From a virus, in the IMG/VR virus record IMGVR_UViG_3300036884_000163, positions 1 through 64,000 of that record: 64,000 nucleotides of DNA. One strand, 5' to 3'. The stretch's first letter is position 1; every line of letters starts with the position of its first letter. This document shows, piece after piece, positions 23,130-32,152 of this stretch. Below the pieces are notes generated by a model. That model had not been told where the DNA came from. It worked only from the letters and a program-made list of their open reading frames with translations, and ran no database searches. Both the position numbers and the translations under genes were made by a program.

Positions 23130-24349
23130 TACGGGGTTACCTGGTGTCCGAATGATTGAATGGCTTGCTTGATTTCAGCGTCAGATTTCCCTTTGTACTG
23201 CGGAAGCTGGCGGGCGGCTGCCAGACTCACCCCTTTGCCGCTACTCGGCGCTCCTGCGCTCGGTGCCGCGCCCGACGCACTACGAACTGAGGTCAACCGC
23301 TGGTTAACCTCATCGTTGACGGTCTGGATTTCCTTGTTTTTGTTCCCCGTCAATTTATTCCAATAAGGATGCTCTTTCCAGTCGTTCTCGATGGAAGTGA
23401 GTCGTGCTTTCCTTTCGTCTTCTAGGGATTTCGCGTCCGTGCCGATGGAGAACTTCTGGCGATCGTTCTCATTTTTCTGTTCTCGTATTTGGTTAGCCAT
23501 GTCTTGCATACGTCCCTGCTGCTCGATGGACATCTGTTTGAGATCCAACCCTCGACTCTTGGATTCCAAGTCGTTCGAAATCTTCGCAAGAGCAGCGTCT
23601 TTCTGATCCGACTCCTTGATTTTCGCGGTATCGGCAATTTGCTGCCTGAGATCGTCAATGGACTTGTTTTGCTTTTCTGTTTCCGCTTCCTTTTTGGCGT
23701 TGATCTGGTTTGTTGCCCCTTCCTGCATAACTCGAGCGTAGTCCGAGGCAAGAGCGTTGCCGCGGCCCAGGTCTTCACCTTCGGTTTTCCACTGGCTTTC
23801 CTGCTGGCCGTAGGCGGTCTGGGCCCGGTCCCATGGGCCATACTTAAAAGCCTGTCCAGCTTTCGCGCCAGCTTCGTAGCCTCCCCCCCCTAATCCAGCC
23901 GCAGCCCCAATAAACGGCGAGACGATCTTCTTCCAGAGCGGCGGTTTGTAATCTTCGTAGTTCGGAGCGGTTGGCTTGCGTCCCTGCCAATCCGTCTCCG
24001 CCTGCTGGCGTTGCTTGATGAAGTCAAGACCAGATTGCGTAGCCTTGGCTTGCGGGTTTTGAGCCGGATCATCAGAGGGTGCGGGCGGTGGCGCGGATGA
24101 AGCGCCGGTGGCTTTACCCCAATCCATCGTTCCTGTTGGCGAAGGAGGCGTGTAAGTAGGCACCGGACCGCGCTGTTGCATGGGAACTTGCGGTGGTACG
24201 GCTGGAGGAGGAGCCACTGGCTGAACCTGCGGCATGGCCGCCGCGGGCTGCATCGGTTGCGGAGGCATACCGGGCGTGGGCGGTACAGCCCCTTTGGCGA
24301 GGGCGGCCTTTAAGAGATCGGGATTCATCGCTGGCATCCAGGAACTCAT
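23129..24349 (-). CDS. Putative internal virion protein, 406 aa
   Basis: The N-terminus (about 1-115) is Pro/Met/Gln-rich and disordered, a Gly-rich hydrophobic segment follows (IVSPFIGAAAGLGGGGYEAG, about 145-164), and a coiled coil covers about 215-320. Such architecture suits a long flexible ejection protein. It directly adjoins the 1046-aa gene on one side and the 189-aa gene on the other by single-base overlaps. Confidence 0.6.
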   Translation of the reverse strand: MSSWMPAMNPDLLKAALAKGAVPPTPGMPPQPMQPAAAMPQVQPVAPPPAVPPQVPMQQRGPVPTYTPPSPTGTMDWGKATGASSAPPPAPSDDPAQNPQAKATQSGLDFIKQRQQAETDWQGRKPTAPNYEDYKPPLWKKIVSPFIGAAAGLGGGGYEAGAKAGQAFKYGPWDRAQTAYGQQESQWKTEGEDLGRGNALASDYARVMQEGATNQINAKKEAETEKQNKSIDDLRQQIADTAKIKESDQKDAALAKISNDLESKSRGLDLKQMSIEQQGRMQDMANQIREQKNENDRQKFSIGTDAKSLEDERKARLTSIENDWKEHPYWNKLTGNKNKEIQTVNDEVNQRLTSVRSASGAAPSAGAPSSGKGVSLAAARQLPQYKGKSDAEIKQAIQSFGHQVTP

Positions 24350-24918
24350 TAGGCTCCCCCTCCCGCTGCGCCTGCGGCTGCTTGCTTTGCGGAGCCTATG
24401 ACATTGTTCCAGAACCCGTACTGCTGACCTGAGAGGTTGCTTAGATTATTGAGTGCAGTCCCCTGCCCGCCGGTTGCCGTGCCGTACATGCCTTGCTCGG
24501 CTTGTGCCGCTCCGAGCGGCAAACCCGCAAGATACTGCTGATACTGGAGGTTCTTGCTGTAGTCCTGCGCTGCGCGCTGGGCGCTCAAGGTATCGGCTTC
24601 GCGGCCAGTTTGCAACGTCACATCCCGCTGCGCGAGCGGAACCTGAGAGGAATTCAGTCCCCCGGTTGCTTTCGACCAGCGTGCCATCTCCGCCTTGCCG
24701 GAATTGGCATTCGTGTTCAGGGCTTCCGACTGCAACTTGTTCTGATTGGAAAGGTATGCAGTGGACTTATAGGGGTCGGCACCAACATCCTGGCCAGAGT
24801 CCAGTTTGCCAATATTGGCGTTGTATTGGGCAACGTCGCCCTGCTCCTGGCCATAAGCGGTTTTGCTCTCCGTGCCGTAAGTGTCATTGGCAGCTTTTGC
24901 CGCACTATCCCGCGCCAT
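24349..24918 (-). CDS. Putative internal virion protein, 189 aa
   Basis: Ala/Gln/Gly/Asn-rich helical protein (AAKAANDTYGTES, LQSEALNTNANSGKAEMARW) with a Gly/Ala-rich end. It lies between the GNAT-like gene and the larger internal proteins, the order in which podoviruses encode internal core proteins. No family recognised. Confidence 0.6.
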   Translation of the reverse strand: MARDSAAKAANDTYGTESKTAYGQEQGDVAQYNANIGKLDSGQDVGADPYKSTAYLSNQNKLQSEALNTNANSGKAEMARWSKATGGLNSSQVPLAQRDVTLQTGREADTLSAQRAAQDYSKNLQYQQYLAGLPLGAAQAEQGMYGTATGGQGTALNNLSNLSGQQYGFWNNVIGSAKQAAAGAAGGGA

Positions 24919-24921
24919 CGG

Positions 24922-25350
24922 TTAGTCCTTTCCAATCCACTTGCTGTACGGCGTGACTTCCGACTGATCTTCGCGCACGAATCCGAAATGCTTCAGGATG
25001 CGCTCGATGGCTGTAGGCTTCTTGGGACGGCTGCGAATCAAGGCCGCGTTCGGAATGAAAGCGTGGACGGAGCGGATGCGGTAGCCTTCGCAGACTGTCC
25101 GCATGGCCTTTGCTGCCTTATCCCACTCTTTCAGAGGAAGAGGTACTTCACCAAGCAGTACAATCTCCGCCTGTGCTTCGAGTTGTGCTGCATTTGTCAC
25201 TACACCATCGCGTTCGTAGACCAACCCTACAAGCGATGGCCGTTTGTCGAGTTCCGCTAATGGGAACTTCATTCCCAGCCGAGATTCCATCTGCGCGTGC
25301 ATGGTGTCCACGGCTTCTTTATCGCTGGCTTCATAGCCGCGCCAGCCCAT
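24922..25350 (-). CDS. GNAT-like protein, putative internal, 142 aa
   Basis: The fold signature (YEASDKEAVDTMHAQM, LVGLVYERDGVVTNAAQL, then IRSVHAFIPNAAL and ILKHFGFVRE) resembles an acetyltransferase of the GNAT type seen beside internal core genes of T7-like phages. The canonical acetyl-CoA loop is not clear, so catalysis is uncertain. It may be structural. Confidence 0.5.
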   Translation of the reverse strand: MGWRGYEASDKEAVDTMHAQMESRLGMKFPLAELDKRPSLVGLVYERDGVVTNAAQLEAQAEIVLLGEVPLPLKEWDKAAKAMRTVCEGYRIRSVHAFIPNAALIRSRPKKPTAIERILKHFGFVREDQSEVTPYSKWIGKD

Positions 25351-25772
25351 TATGGAATCACCACCTGGCCGCTGCGGACTGGGCCTGTAAATGTCTTGCC
25401 GTCGAAACTGGAACGTACTTCAAAATGGAAGGTTCCAGATCCCAATTCCTTCGTGTCGATGTACGTCTGGTGCGTGATTCCAAAATCCGTCACGCTCTTG
25501 TTGAACTGTGGGAACGGACTGGCTCGTATCCAGTGACGAATCGGAGCGGCAATCGGATTGCCCCGGCTCGTTTGGAATTCTGGATTCACGATACGGATGA
25601 ATGCGTGTCCGGGCGCGCTCGGATTTACAGTCACGTTCAAAATCGCTTTTGGGGGTGCCGGTGCTTTGCGGCCATTCTCGAAACTTTGCAGGTTCGCGGC
25701 TGCTTCGAGATTGTTCAGCCGCTCATAGATCCGGCGCACGAAGCTCTGCTGTGCATGATCGGGGAAGGCCAA
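25350..25772 (-). CDS. Fibronectin/Ig-like late protein, 140 aa
   Basis: A helical N-terminal 35 residues (QQSFVRRIYERLNNLEAAA) is followed by a beta-sandwich of about 95 residues (AILNVTVNPSAPGHAFIRIV, GTFHFEVRSSFDGKTFTGPV), typical of fibronectin-III-like virion modules. Helix plus beta-sandwich fits a trimeric attachment or decoration role. It lies directly downstream, in transcription order, of the nozzle gene. Confidence 0.6.
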   Translation of the reverse strand: MAFPDHAQQSFVRRIYERLNNLEAAANLQSFENGRKAPAPPKAILNVTVNPSAPGHAFIRIVNPEFQTSRGNPIAAPIRHWIRASPFPQFNKSVTDFGITHQTYIDTKELGSGTFHFEVRSSFDGKTFTGPVRSGQVVIP

Positions 25773-25845
25773 TATGCTCGGCGCTGGCGTCTTGTATGAG
25801 ATACCATTCTCCTATGCTGAAACATGGTAAGGTATAGAAAACACT

Positions 25846-28800
25846 CTATTTTGAGTACTCCAGCGGTTTGAACCAAAGAAACTCTTCGACCAACTGGAAC
25901 CACGCGCCCGGCACTCCGCCGTTGGAAAATTCACACGAGAGAAGCTCGTTGTCGCCCATGATCCCTACAGCAAAATAGGTGACAGGAGCGCTTCCTGGCA
26001 CTTGCGCCTGCCCTTCGTCCAGATTCACAATCTCGGGATCTTCCTCATACGTCGGGTCATAGGTGCGCGGCGTAATTTCAACGTCGCCGCTCCCCAGCAT
26101 GTGTCCTGTGCAAGCGCTGAACCGCAGATAGCGCCCGCCCGCCGGAAACTGCTGGCTGGGTGGCTCCTTGGCATACGATGGCCAGTAACGCGACTCGTAC
26201 CCGGCTCCCAAGTCGTCGTAGGCTCCGGGCTGCATATAGAGCACACTGACGGAATTGGCGGTACTTGGGTATTGGCCAATCAGCAGTTGATGGTAATTGC
26301 ATCGCTGATCGACGGGAGTTGCCAAAGTCCGCTTGACCATCGCCATCGAGCGCGTCGGAATGGGGTCAATGTTCCAGCGCCGCGACGTCCGGTTCGCCAC
26401 CCACTCTCCGCTCAATGTCAGCATCAACGGATCTTGCCAGCCGTTGAAGTAGCTCATAGTCAGGATGTGCGACGGGGTTGTAGCGCCGTCAAGCGGAACC
26501 GCAATCTTGACTTCTTTCGCGATGTCATCCACCACAACTTGAATTTGCGCGCCCGCAGCCCGGTTCACCCGGTCCCATATCGCCATGCGCGATGCGTCTT
26601 GGTTGTTTGCTCCGCTCAGTTCCTTCGAGAGCCAGTCGAGTTCTCCCTGTCCGAGCGTTGGGGGCCATTTGTACAGGCCCGATTCCGGATCCACGAACAT
26701 GGCGAAATCAAGTCCTGTGGTGCCATCGCGCCCGGTGGCGATATTGCGGCCCGACTGCGGGCCGTGGATTCCCCAGCGCCGGCTCTGTCCCCAGCGTGCG
26801 GGAGCGTCTGCCGTGGGAAGGATCTGGTAGCCGCCATTTTCTTTGAACGCGATAATGTCGCCGTTCAGCAGTTCCCGGACTCCAACCAGCCGCGAACCAT
26901 TGGACGGCTCAATCGCTTGCACATCATTCAATCCATCCACTTCGCCCATAAACGAATTCTCGGAAAACACTGCCGTGCTCGGCTCCGCGTCGGTCACATA
27001 GGCCATCCGCTGTACCGAGGGCAGATAGGCCAGATCAATACACTGCGGCAGAGCCACAAAGAGCAAGTTTCCAGTCACGTCAACGCCTTGCGGCAAGGTC
27101 GAATCGTCGAACTGCAAGAGAATTCCAACTTTCCCGGGCGCCACTTGCGTTGGCTCCGTCTGTACAACCGTCATGGTGACGCCGAGTATTGGGGCCGGAT
27201 AGACACCTACCGGCATGGTATCGGGCAGGGTCACTACATTGTTCGATGTGCCGATGGTGGCAAGCACGCGTTGCCCGTTCATCTTGGTATGAGGAGCCGT
27301 CCAGCCCGCGATCAGCACGGTATCGCCCGCAGCGAGTCCAATGGTCGAGCCGACCGTCATAAACGCATTGCCGTTCCCGTCGGTGCTTTCGACCAGAATC
27401 GAGGTTGAGAACGGGTTGGCCGGGGTAGAGTCGGTCAGGTAATTGAACGGGCCATCGACGCCCAATCCGGCTACTGTGAAGGCGAGCACATCGTAAGAGT
27501 ATCCCGGCCCTTCCTGAACGCCTGGCGGGATGACCGCGACCGGGCACGGGCCGGCGGCGAAGCTGACAATCGCCGAAGATGGAGTAGCGCTCGGGGTGAA
27601 CCCCGCTGCGCTGTAGATCACCAACGTGCCTTGCGGGAACGAGACTGCCGCTTCTATAAAATTCCCGTCCCAGCCTACCGACATCGACGGGTAAATGGCG
27701 AAGATAGAGTAGTCTCCACTCCACTCCTGGTTCAGTTGAGACTGCACGTTGATGAGCATCCCCGGACTGTACTCGGTGACATCGTTCACCGCGAGATACA
27801 TGTACTGTGGCAGCGGCGGACTCGCGGGAACGCCTGCGGTTATCACGTCATAGGAGGTGAGGGTCTTGCCAATGCCAGTGATTTTGCTGGTTAAGTTGGT
27901 GGGAGAACTCCCGTAATATAGAGTCCAACTGTCTTCAAGGCTATCGCCCGGCAACTGCAACTCCATCGTCACCAGATAGGTATTGCTGTAGTAGTAGTAA
28001 GTTACGTTAAATGGACCTAACACCTGAGTCCAGGCCACTTCTACGCCGCTTACAACCTTGGCGATTTGCGCGTAGTATGTGCCGCCGGGAATCGTCGGAC
28101 TGCTCGGATTCGTCAGCTTGACGGTAGCGATGTTGACGGTGAGTGGAATGGATTGGGCTACGTCGGCAACAAACGCGCCTACACTAATTCCCGCCGGCCG
28201 GTAACTCGCACCGGCAAACTGCACTGGAAGAACTCCTTGCGGATCGACCGGGCTGAGGTCTCCCATCGTGTTCTGCCGCAGCAGAACGGCGTTCCGGACT
28301 CCGCCTTCGCCCATGAACTGCTCGGTTGAAATCGCCGCTGTGGGGATGGTCCGCGGCGTAAACAGCGTCCCCGATCCAGGAATGGACGTAACCACCAGCG
28401 GCCCATCGGCTGAAGCAGTGCCGTACAGGCGATATTGCGTGGGGGCGGCAGCGTTATGTGCAACTGACGCAACGTAGATGTTGATGCACTGCGAGGATGG
28501 CCAGTGCAGTCCATCGGTAGTCGTCCCAAGGTTCATCACCGACATCAGCCAAGTCGGCATCGGCGGTCCACTCGCCGCGCTCGGCCGATTGAATGTGTAA
28601 GTCAGCGTGGCCGCTGCCGAAGTATTTGTATATGCGAACGGTTGCGTCCAAATGCTTTCGCCAAGATCGTTGAAATAGCAAAAACACATGTAGACATCGA
28701 GGTTCGCCGCGATCGTTCCGCCACCCGTCTGCTGGATTAGACCTGCTGGGATTGGTGACGGCAGAACGTTTGGAAAGCCTGGTGTCCATTCCTGCCATAC

Positions 28801-29649
28801 CCCAGTGACTCCATTATCGTCAGCCGTGATGTAATACGGTTGATAAGTTGGAGTGAAGTACCCAAGAACCATAAGTCCTTGAGCACCTCCGTTCGGTGTC
28901 GGCCATGTCGGCTCAGTCGCTCCACTGTACCCGGTGACTACCCTCCGATACCAGATTGCCGCAGTCGTGCTTGGGGTTACAATATCCCCTTCCTGATAGA
29001 ACGTGTCCGCCTGCCAGATGGCTGCAATGGGATTCTGCTCGACTGGACTGATCCATCCTGTAGCCGCGTCCAAAGCGAGCACGGGAGCCTTTGACGCCAG
29101 CAAGTCGGTGAACGCCATGTAAATCCGGTTGTAGGCTTTCGCCGTCTGCATCACCGCCCCTGCGGGCAACAAGGTCGCAATCGAGGCCGCTATGCGAGGG
29201 TTGGCTGCTGGCACTATGGGGACCGGAATCAGCGTTCCGCTCCCGGCGGGAAGCTCAAGGCATAGCTGACCTGCGTCCGTAAAGACGATTCCAACTTGCG
29301 TGTTCGCCGCGATTCCGTTGGAGGGGGGAAACCATCGCCTTCTCCTAACGTCTCCGCCCACCTGTCCTCGGCTCGCGCCGCCTGCCTGTTGATTCGTCCC
29401 CTGTGCACTTGGAGTTACAGCGTTTCCCAGCACGGTCAGCACGTCCATGCCGGTGACGTTGCCAAACTCCGTCAAGAGTTGCATGGCGTAGCGCAACCCC
29501 CAGCGCGTCTTAACCGTCTCCGAAAGGAAGACCATGTTCTGGACGTCGAGCGCCAGCCCGTTCGGAACGGAAACCGCATCGTCCCACGCCACAAGGCCGC
29601 CCATGCGAACGACCTTGTGAGGGACAAGTGATTCTAAATTGACAGGCAT
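25846..29649 (-). CDS. Large tail protein, nozzle-like candidate, 1267 aa
   Basis: It sits immediately after the adaptor gene in transcription order, as do podovirus tail tubular/nozzle proteins. The sequence is beta-rich, beginning RMGGLVAWDDAVSVPNG, which fits a tail-tube start. At residues 211-252 is a small carbohydrate-binding-like module (W-x-x-x-x-x-Y-x-x-G-D-I-V ... Y-S-G-A-T-E-P-T-W-P). Later parts carry repetitive beta domains (YLAVNDVTEYSPG, NDVQAIEPSNGSRLVG). It is longer than typical nozzles, perhaps by insertion of binding modules. The nozzle call is by position. Confidence 0.6.
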   Translation of the reverse strand: MPVNLESLVPHKVVRMGGLVAWDDAVSVPNGLALDVQNMVFLSETVKTRWGLRYAMQLLTEFGNVTGMDVLTVLGNAVTPSAQGTNQQAGGASRGQVGGDVRRRRWFPPSNGIAANTQVGIVFTDAGQLCLELPAGSGTLIPVPIVPAANPRIAASIATLLPAGAVMQTAKAYNRIYMAFTDLLASKAPVLALDAATGWISPVEQNPIAAIWQADTFYQEGDIVTPSTTAAIWYRRVVTGYSGATEPTWPTPNGGAQGLMVLGYFTPTYQPYYITADDNGVTGVWQEWTPGFPNVLPSPIPAGLIQQTGGGTIAANLDVYMCFCYFNDLGESIWTQPFAYTNTSAAATLTYTFNRPSAASGPPMPTWLMSVMNLGTTTDGLHWPSSQCINIYVASVAHNAAAPTQYRLYGTASADGPLVVTSIPGSGTLFTPRTIPTAAISTEQFMGEGGVRNAVLLRQNTMGDLSPVDPQGVLPVQFAGASYRPAGISVGAFVADVAQSIPLTVNIATVKLTNPSSPTIPGGTYYAQIAKVVSGVEVAWTQVLGPFNVTYYYYSNTYLVTMELQLPGDSLEDSWTLYYGSSPTNLTSKITGIGKTLTSYDVITAGVPASPPLPQYMYLAVNDVTEYSPGMLINVQSQLNQEWSGDYSIFAIYPSMSVGWDGNFIEAAVSFPQGTLVIYSAAGFTPSATPSSAIVSFAAGPCPVAVIPPGVQEGPGYSYDVLAFTVAGLGVDGPFNYLTDSTPANPFSTSILVESTDGNGNAFMTVGSTIGLAAGDTVLIAGWTAPHTKMNGQRVLATIGTSNNVVTLPDTMPVGVYPAPILGVTMTVVQTEPTQVAPGKVGILLQFDDSTLPQGVDVTGNLLFVALPQCIDLAYLPSVQRMAYVTDAEPSTAVFSENSFMGEVDGLNDVQAIEPSNGSRLVGVRELLNGDIIAFKENGGYQILPTADAPARWGQSRRWGIHGPQSGRNIATGRDGTTGLDFAMFVDPESGLYKWPPTLGQGELDWLSKELSGANNQDASRMAIWDRVNRAAGAQIQVVVDDIAKEVKIAVPLDGATTPSHILTMSYFNGWQDPLMLTLSGEWVANRTSRRWNIDPIPTRSMAMVKRTLATPVDQRCNYHQLLIGQYPSTANSVSVLYMQPGAYDDLGAGYESRYWPSYAKEPPSQQFPAGGRYLRFSACTGHMLGSGDVEITPRTYDPTYEEDPEIVNLDEGQAQVPGSAPVTYFAVGIMGDNELLSCEFSNGGVPGAWFQLVEEFLWFKPLEYSK

Positions 29650-29667
29650 GGGGAGTTAGAGAGATTC

Positions 29668-30099
29668 CTAGTTGTACCGTAATGGCGCTGCGACTTGAAT
29701 GACGAAAGGTTCGAGGAGCTGAGGCGCCGTATAGGCAACAGTCCCCAACTCGACTGGGATTGTTCCTCCGGAACCAGCCGCAAAGATACGCAGCACGAAA
29801 TTAGACGCAGTGGGAGCCACGGCGTTCTGTTCCACTATCGCCGTATATCCAGCGACCACATTCTCTACCTTGATATCGGTGGCTTTCGGTAGGGCGCTTG
29901 TGGACCCGTTGATGACACTTGGAATCTTCGGACGTGCCAGTTTCTTCGGATTTAAGGCGGCGTTGAAGTTCAGGGTCTCGCCCGCCGTACCGACAGCGCC
30001 ACCGTTGGTGTAGTTTCCAGCGGTCGGCTGGAAAAGGAATTCCCAGATGACCGCGTGAGGGAGGACGTATTTGTTGTTGAGAGTTAGTGTTCCCGCCAT
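29668..30099 (-). CDS. Hypothetical virion protein, 143 aa
   Basis: ATG at 30099 has ggagacaacatc upstream. A beta-rich, Pro/Ala-rich sequence (LTLNNKYVLPHAVIWEFLFQP, LRIFAAGSGGTIPVELG). It lies between adaptor and nozzle genes and is likely a virion component. No family recognised. Confidence 0.6.
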   Translation of the reverse strand: MAGTLTLNNKYVLPHAVIWEFLFQPTAGNYTNGGAVGTAGETLNFNAALNPKKLARPKIPSVINGSTSALPKATDIKVENVVAGYTAIVEQNAVAPTASNFVLRIFAAGSGGTIPVELGTVAYTAPQLLEPFVIQVAAPLRYN

Positions 30100-30111
30100 G
30101 ATGTTGTCTCC

Positions 30112-30858
30112 TTAGTTATTGATGATCGGTGACGTAAATCCAGAATTCGCTGCCGAGCTGGCCGAACGCCGTCCGCCCAGCCGGAACCTCTTCGACTGCT
30201 CCGTCTTCATTGATAACCCTTCAAAATCGGCACAAGCGGTATTGAACCGCTTCTCGAATCCAGCAGCCAGCGTCGTCATGCCCGAGGCTCGCGCCATCAC
30301 AATCACCTGGCAGCACTTGTACACATAGACGTTGGTCAGTCCGATGACTTGCTGGGTGGAATTCGTGTTCAGCGAAATTGCGGTGCCGACGAAGCGCACC
30401 CGGTAATCAACCGGCTCCATGCACGGACTTACTCGCAGGATGCCTTGTCGCCACTCGTAACTCTCAACCGTAGGATCGTCGGAAGCGACTGGCGCTTCCG
30501 TTTCTCCGGTGCCAGTATCGGTGTCAATCAATTTGTCCACCATCTTGACGAAACTCCACTGCTCCTGCGTCTGGCCCACCAACCGCCACTCAATGCTCTT
30601 CGGCAATATCATCTGCGAGAGGACTTGGCCCGTTGCCTGAAACTGCGACAGGTCCGTGGTGTTTGCCGCAACGTTCGGCAGAATCACTTCCTGAGTGGAA
30701 TAGTTCAGGTCGAGAAGCTGGAGACGCACAGCGATGTCGTCGCCAATGGTCGCCAGCTTCCCGAGAATGTAATCCGCGTCAGTCCAGCCCCGGTTCGAGG
30801 AGCCGGTAGCATCCTGAAGTTCTTTCTGGACCCGCGAGATTATGTCCTGGACTGTCAC
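30112..30858 (-). CDS. Head-tail adaptor-like protein, 248 aa
   Basis: The N-terminal MTVQDIISRVQKELQDATG ... RGWTDADYILGKLA is the classic start of podovirus adaptor / DUF6682-type proteins that connect portal and tail. Later strands (VILPNVAAN, GILRVSPCMEPVDYRVRFV) fit. GTG at 30858, two bases after the upstream stop, is preferred; an ATG at 30912 adds 18 residues that overlap the upstream gene and do not match. Confidence 0.7.
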   Translation of the reverse strand: MTVQDIISRVQKELQDATGSSNRGWTDADYILGKLATIGDDIAVRLQLLDLNYSTQEVILPNVAANTTDLSQFQATGQVLSQMILPKSIEWRLVGQTQEQWSFVKMVDKLIDTDTGTGETEAPVASDDPTVESYEWRQGILRVSPCMEPVDYRVRFVGTAISLNTNSTQQVIGLTNVYVYKCCQVIVMARASGMTTLAAGFEKRFNTACADFEGLSMKTEQSKRFRLGGRRSASSAANSGFTSPIINN

Positions 30859-30860
30859 GT

Positions 30861-31325
30861 TTAATGCGCCCCGTGCCGCGTGTTTTCCGGCCACCACGAT
30901 ACAGAGCCCCATCTTGGTGTGAATTCATGGGGAATCGAATTGCCATCCATGCACGCATTGGCAGCGAGATAGCCTGGGCGATTCGTGTGGTAACTGCGCT
31001 GGAGAGGTTGCGCACAGAGACCGCATACTTTCATGCCCGCTTTACGGAAGAGTTCGGCAGTAATCTCGCCCGGACTATCTCTCGGACCAAAGATCACGGT
31101 CGCCAGTTCCGTGCCTTCGGGATCGTCGAGACCGCAGATGAATAAGTCGGTAGGGATGACTCCGCCATTCTCTTCCTGAGTAAATAAGGTTCCGACCAGT
31201 AACCCGTCACGATACTTCTTAAGGCAAACAGACGACGGCAGCAGGAGCGCTTTTAGCATATTGTGTACTGCCTCAGCGGTCGTGCTGCCCAGCGATCCCA
31301 GTGCGGTTATTACATAACTTCCCAT
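30861..31325 (-). CDS. Hypothetical late protein, 154 aa
   Basis: Overlaps the next upstream gene by 16 nt. Compact alpha/beta sequence with CGLCAQPL...H and an aromatic end (RWGSVSWWPEN); a C-x2-C-...-H site may bind metal. No family recognised. Confidence 0.6.
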   Translation of the reverse strand: MGSYVITALGSLGSTTAEAVHNMLKALLLPSSVCLKKYRDGLLVGTLFTQEENGGVIPTDLFICGLDDPEGTELATVIFGPRDSPGEITAELFRKAGMKVCGLCAQPLQRSYHTNRPGYLAANACMDGNSIPHEFTPRWGSVSWWPENTRHGAH

Positions 31326-32086
31326 CTCGTGCGTCCTCCTCTAAGTTTTTTTCTTGCCCTCTGCCGCTTCGATTCGTTCGGAGAAACGTACTCTTGGCAG
31401 TAGAGCGGGAGGTTCTCCAGTTTTCCGATATTGAACAGATAGTGAGCAATCCAACGGTGGTACTTGCCTTTGCCCGCCCGGTTCTTCCATGAGTCCGTAC
31501 CCTTGGCCTGCCAGGCATCCAGATACTTCTCGTGTTCCGCTTGGTAGTAGAGAAGCAGTGCAGCATGCGCTTCGGCGAACTGGGTGAGTTCTTCCGCCGC
31601 AGTCGATCTCTCCGAGCCCGGCCGGTGCGCGCCTTCGTAGCAGAAGACTCCACCGCGGTCGCCACCAAACTTGTTCTGGCCAACCGCATCCCGCGCCTGG
31701 TCAATCGGCCAGATGTGTCCCGAGCCAGTAATCATCTCTGGGTCGGTCTGCTGGCCTTCGTAGTAGCGCCAAACCGTCGGCTTCCATTCCGTGAACACAT
31801 GCTGCGTGTACGGCGCTTCAATTCCATTCGGCAGCAAGATTTTGGGAGCTACCAGCCAGTGCTCCTTGCTAATTGGGACGGCCTGAATGTTGACGTTTGC
31901 CGGGTAGGTTGGTCCAGTAACCGGCCAACTGAAGGCGTGCATACTGATTACGGAAGCTGGTTGCCAGCCATTGCGCTCCGCTTCAGCTTTCAGCTTGGCG
32001 TATTGAGACATGGCCCGTTTCTGGCTGTCGGTCAGGAACGGGTCGGCGAAAGTGAATCCTTGATGCGCTTGCGCGACTACGGTCAT
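31310..32086 (-). CDS. Hypothetical late protein, 258 aa
   Basis: ATG behind taaaggagaaacaca. A beta start, a long middle region rich in Trp/Tyr, a helical segment (EELTQFAEAHAALLLYYQAEHEKYL) and a basic C-terminus (NESKRQRARKKLRGG). The basic end could contact DNA. No family recognised. Confidence 0.65.
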   Translation of the reverse strand: MTVVAQAHQGFTFADPFLTDSQKRAMSQYAKLKAEAERNGWQPASVISMHAFSWPVTGPTYPANVNIQAVPISKEHWLVAPKILLPNGIEAPYTQHVFTEWKPTVWRYYEGQQTDPEMITGSGHIWPIDQARDAVGQNKFGGDRGGVFCYEGAHRPGSERSTAAEELTQFAEAHAALLLYYQAEHEKYLDAWQAKGTDSWKNRAGKGKYHRWIAHYLFNIGKLENLPLYCQEYVSPNESKRQRARKKLRGGRTRWEVM

Positions 32087-32152
32087 TGTGTTTCTCCTTT
32101 AGGATCGTCCGCTCCGTCTGATTCGCGGTGGGACGTTGGGTGGTGCATAAAC

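Noticed and set aside
26002-27408. 468-aa plus-strand frame across the nozzle-like gene
   Set aside because: Arg/His-rich composition typical of an antisense shadow; the minus frame is far longer and coherent.
31273-31704. 143-aa minus-strand Arg/Ser/Thr-rich frame
   Set aside because: Shadow of the real late genes on the same strand.
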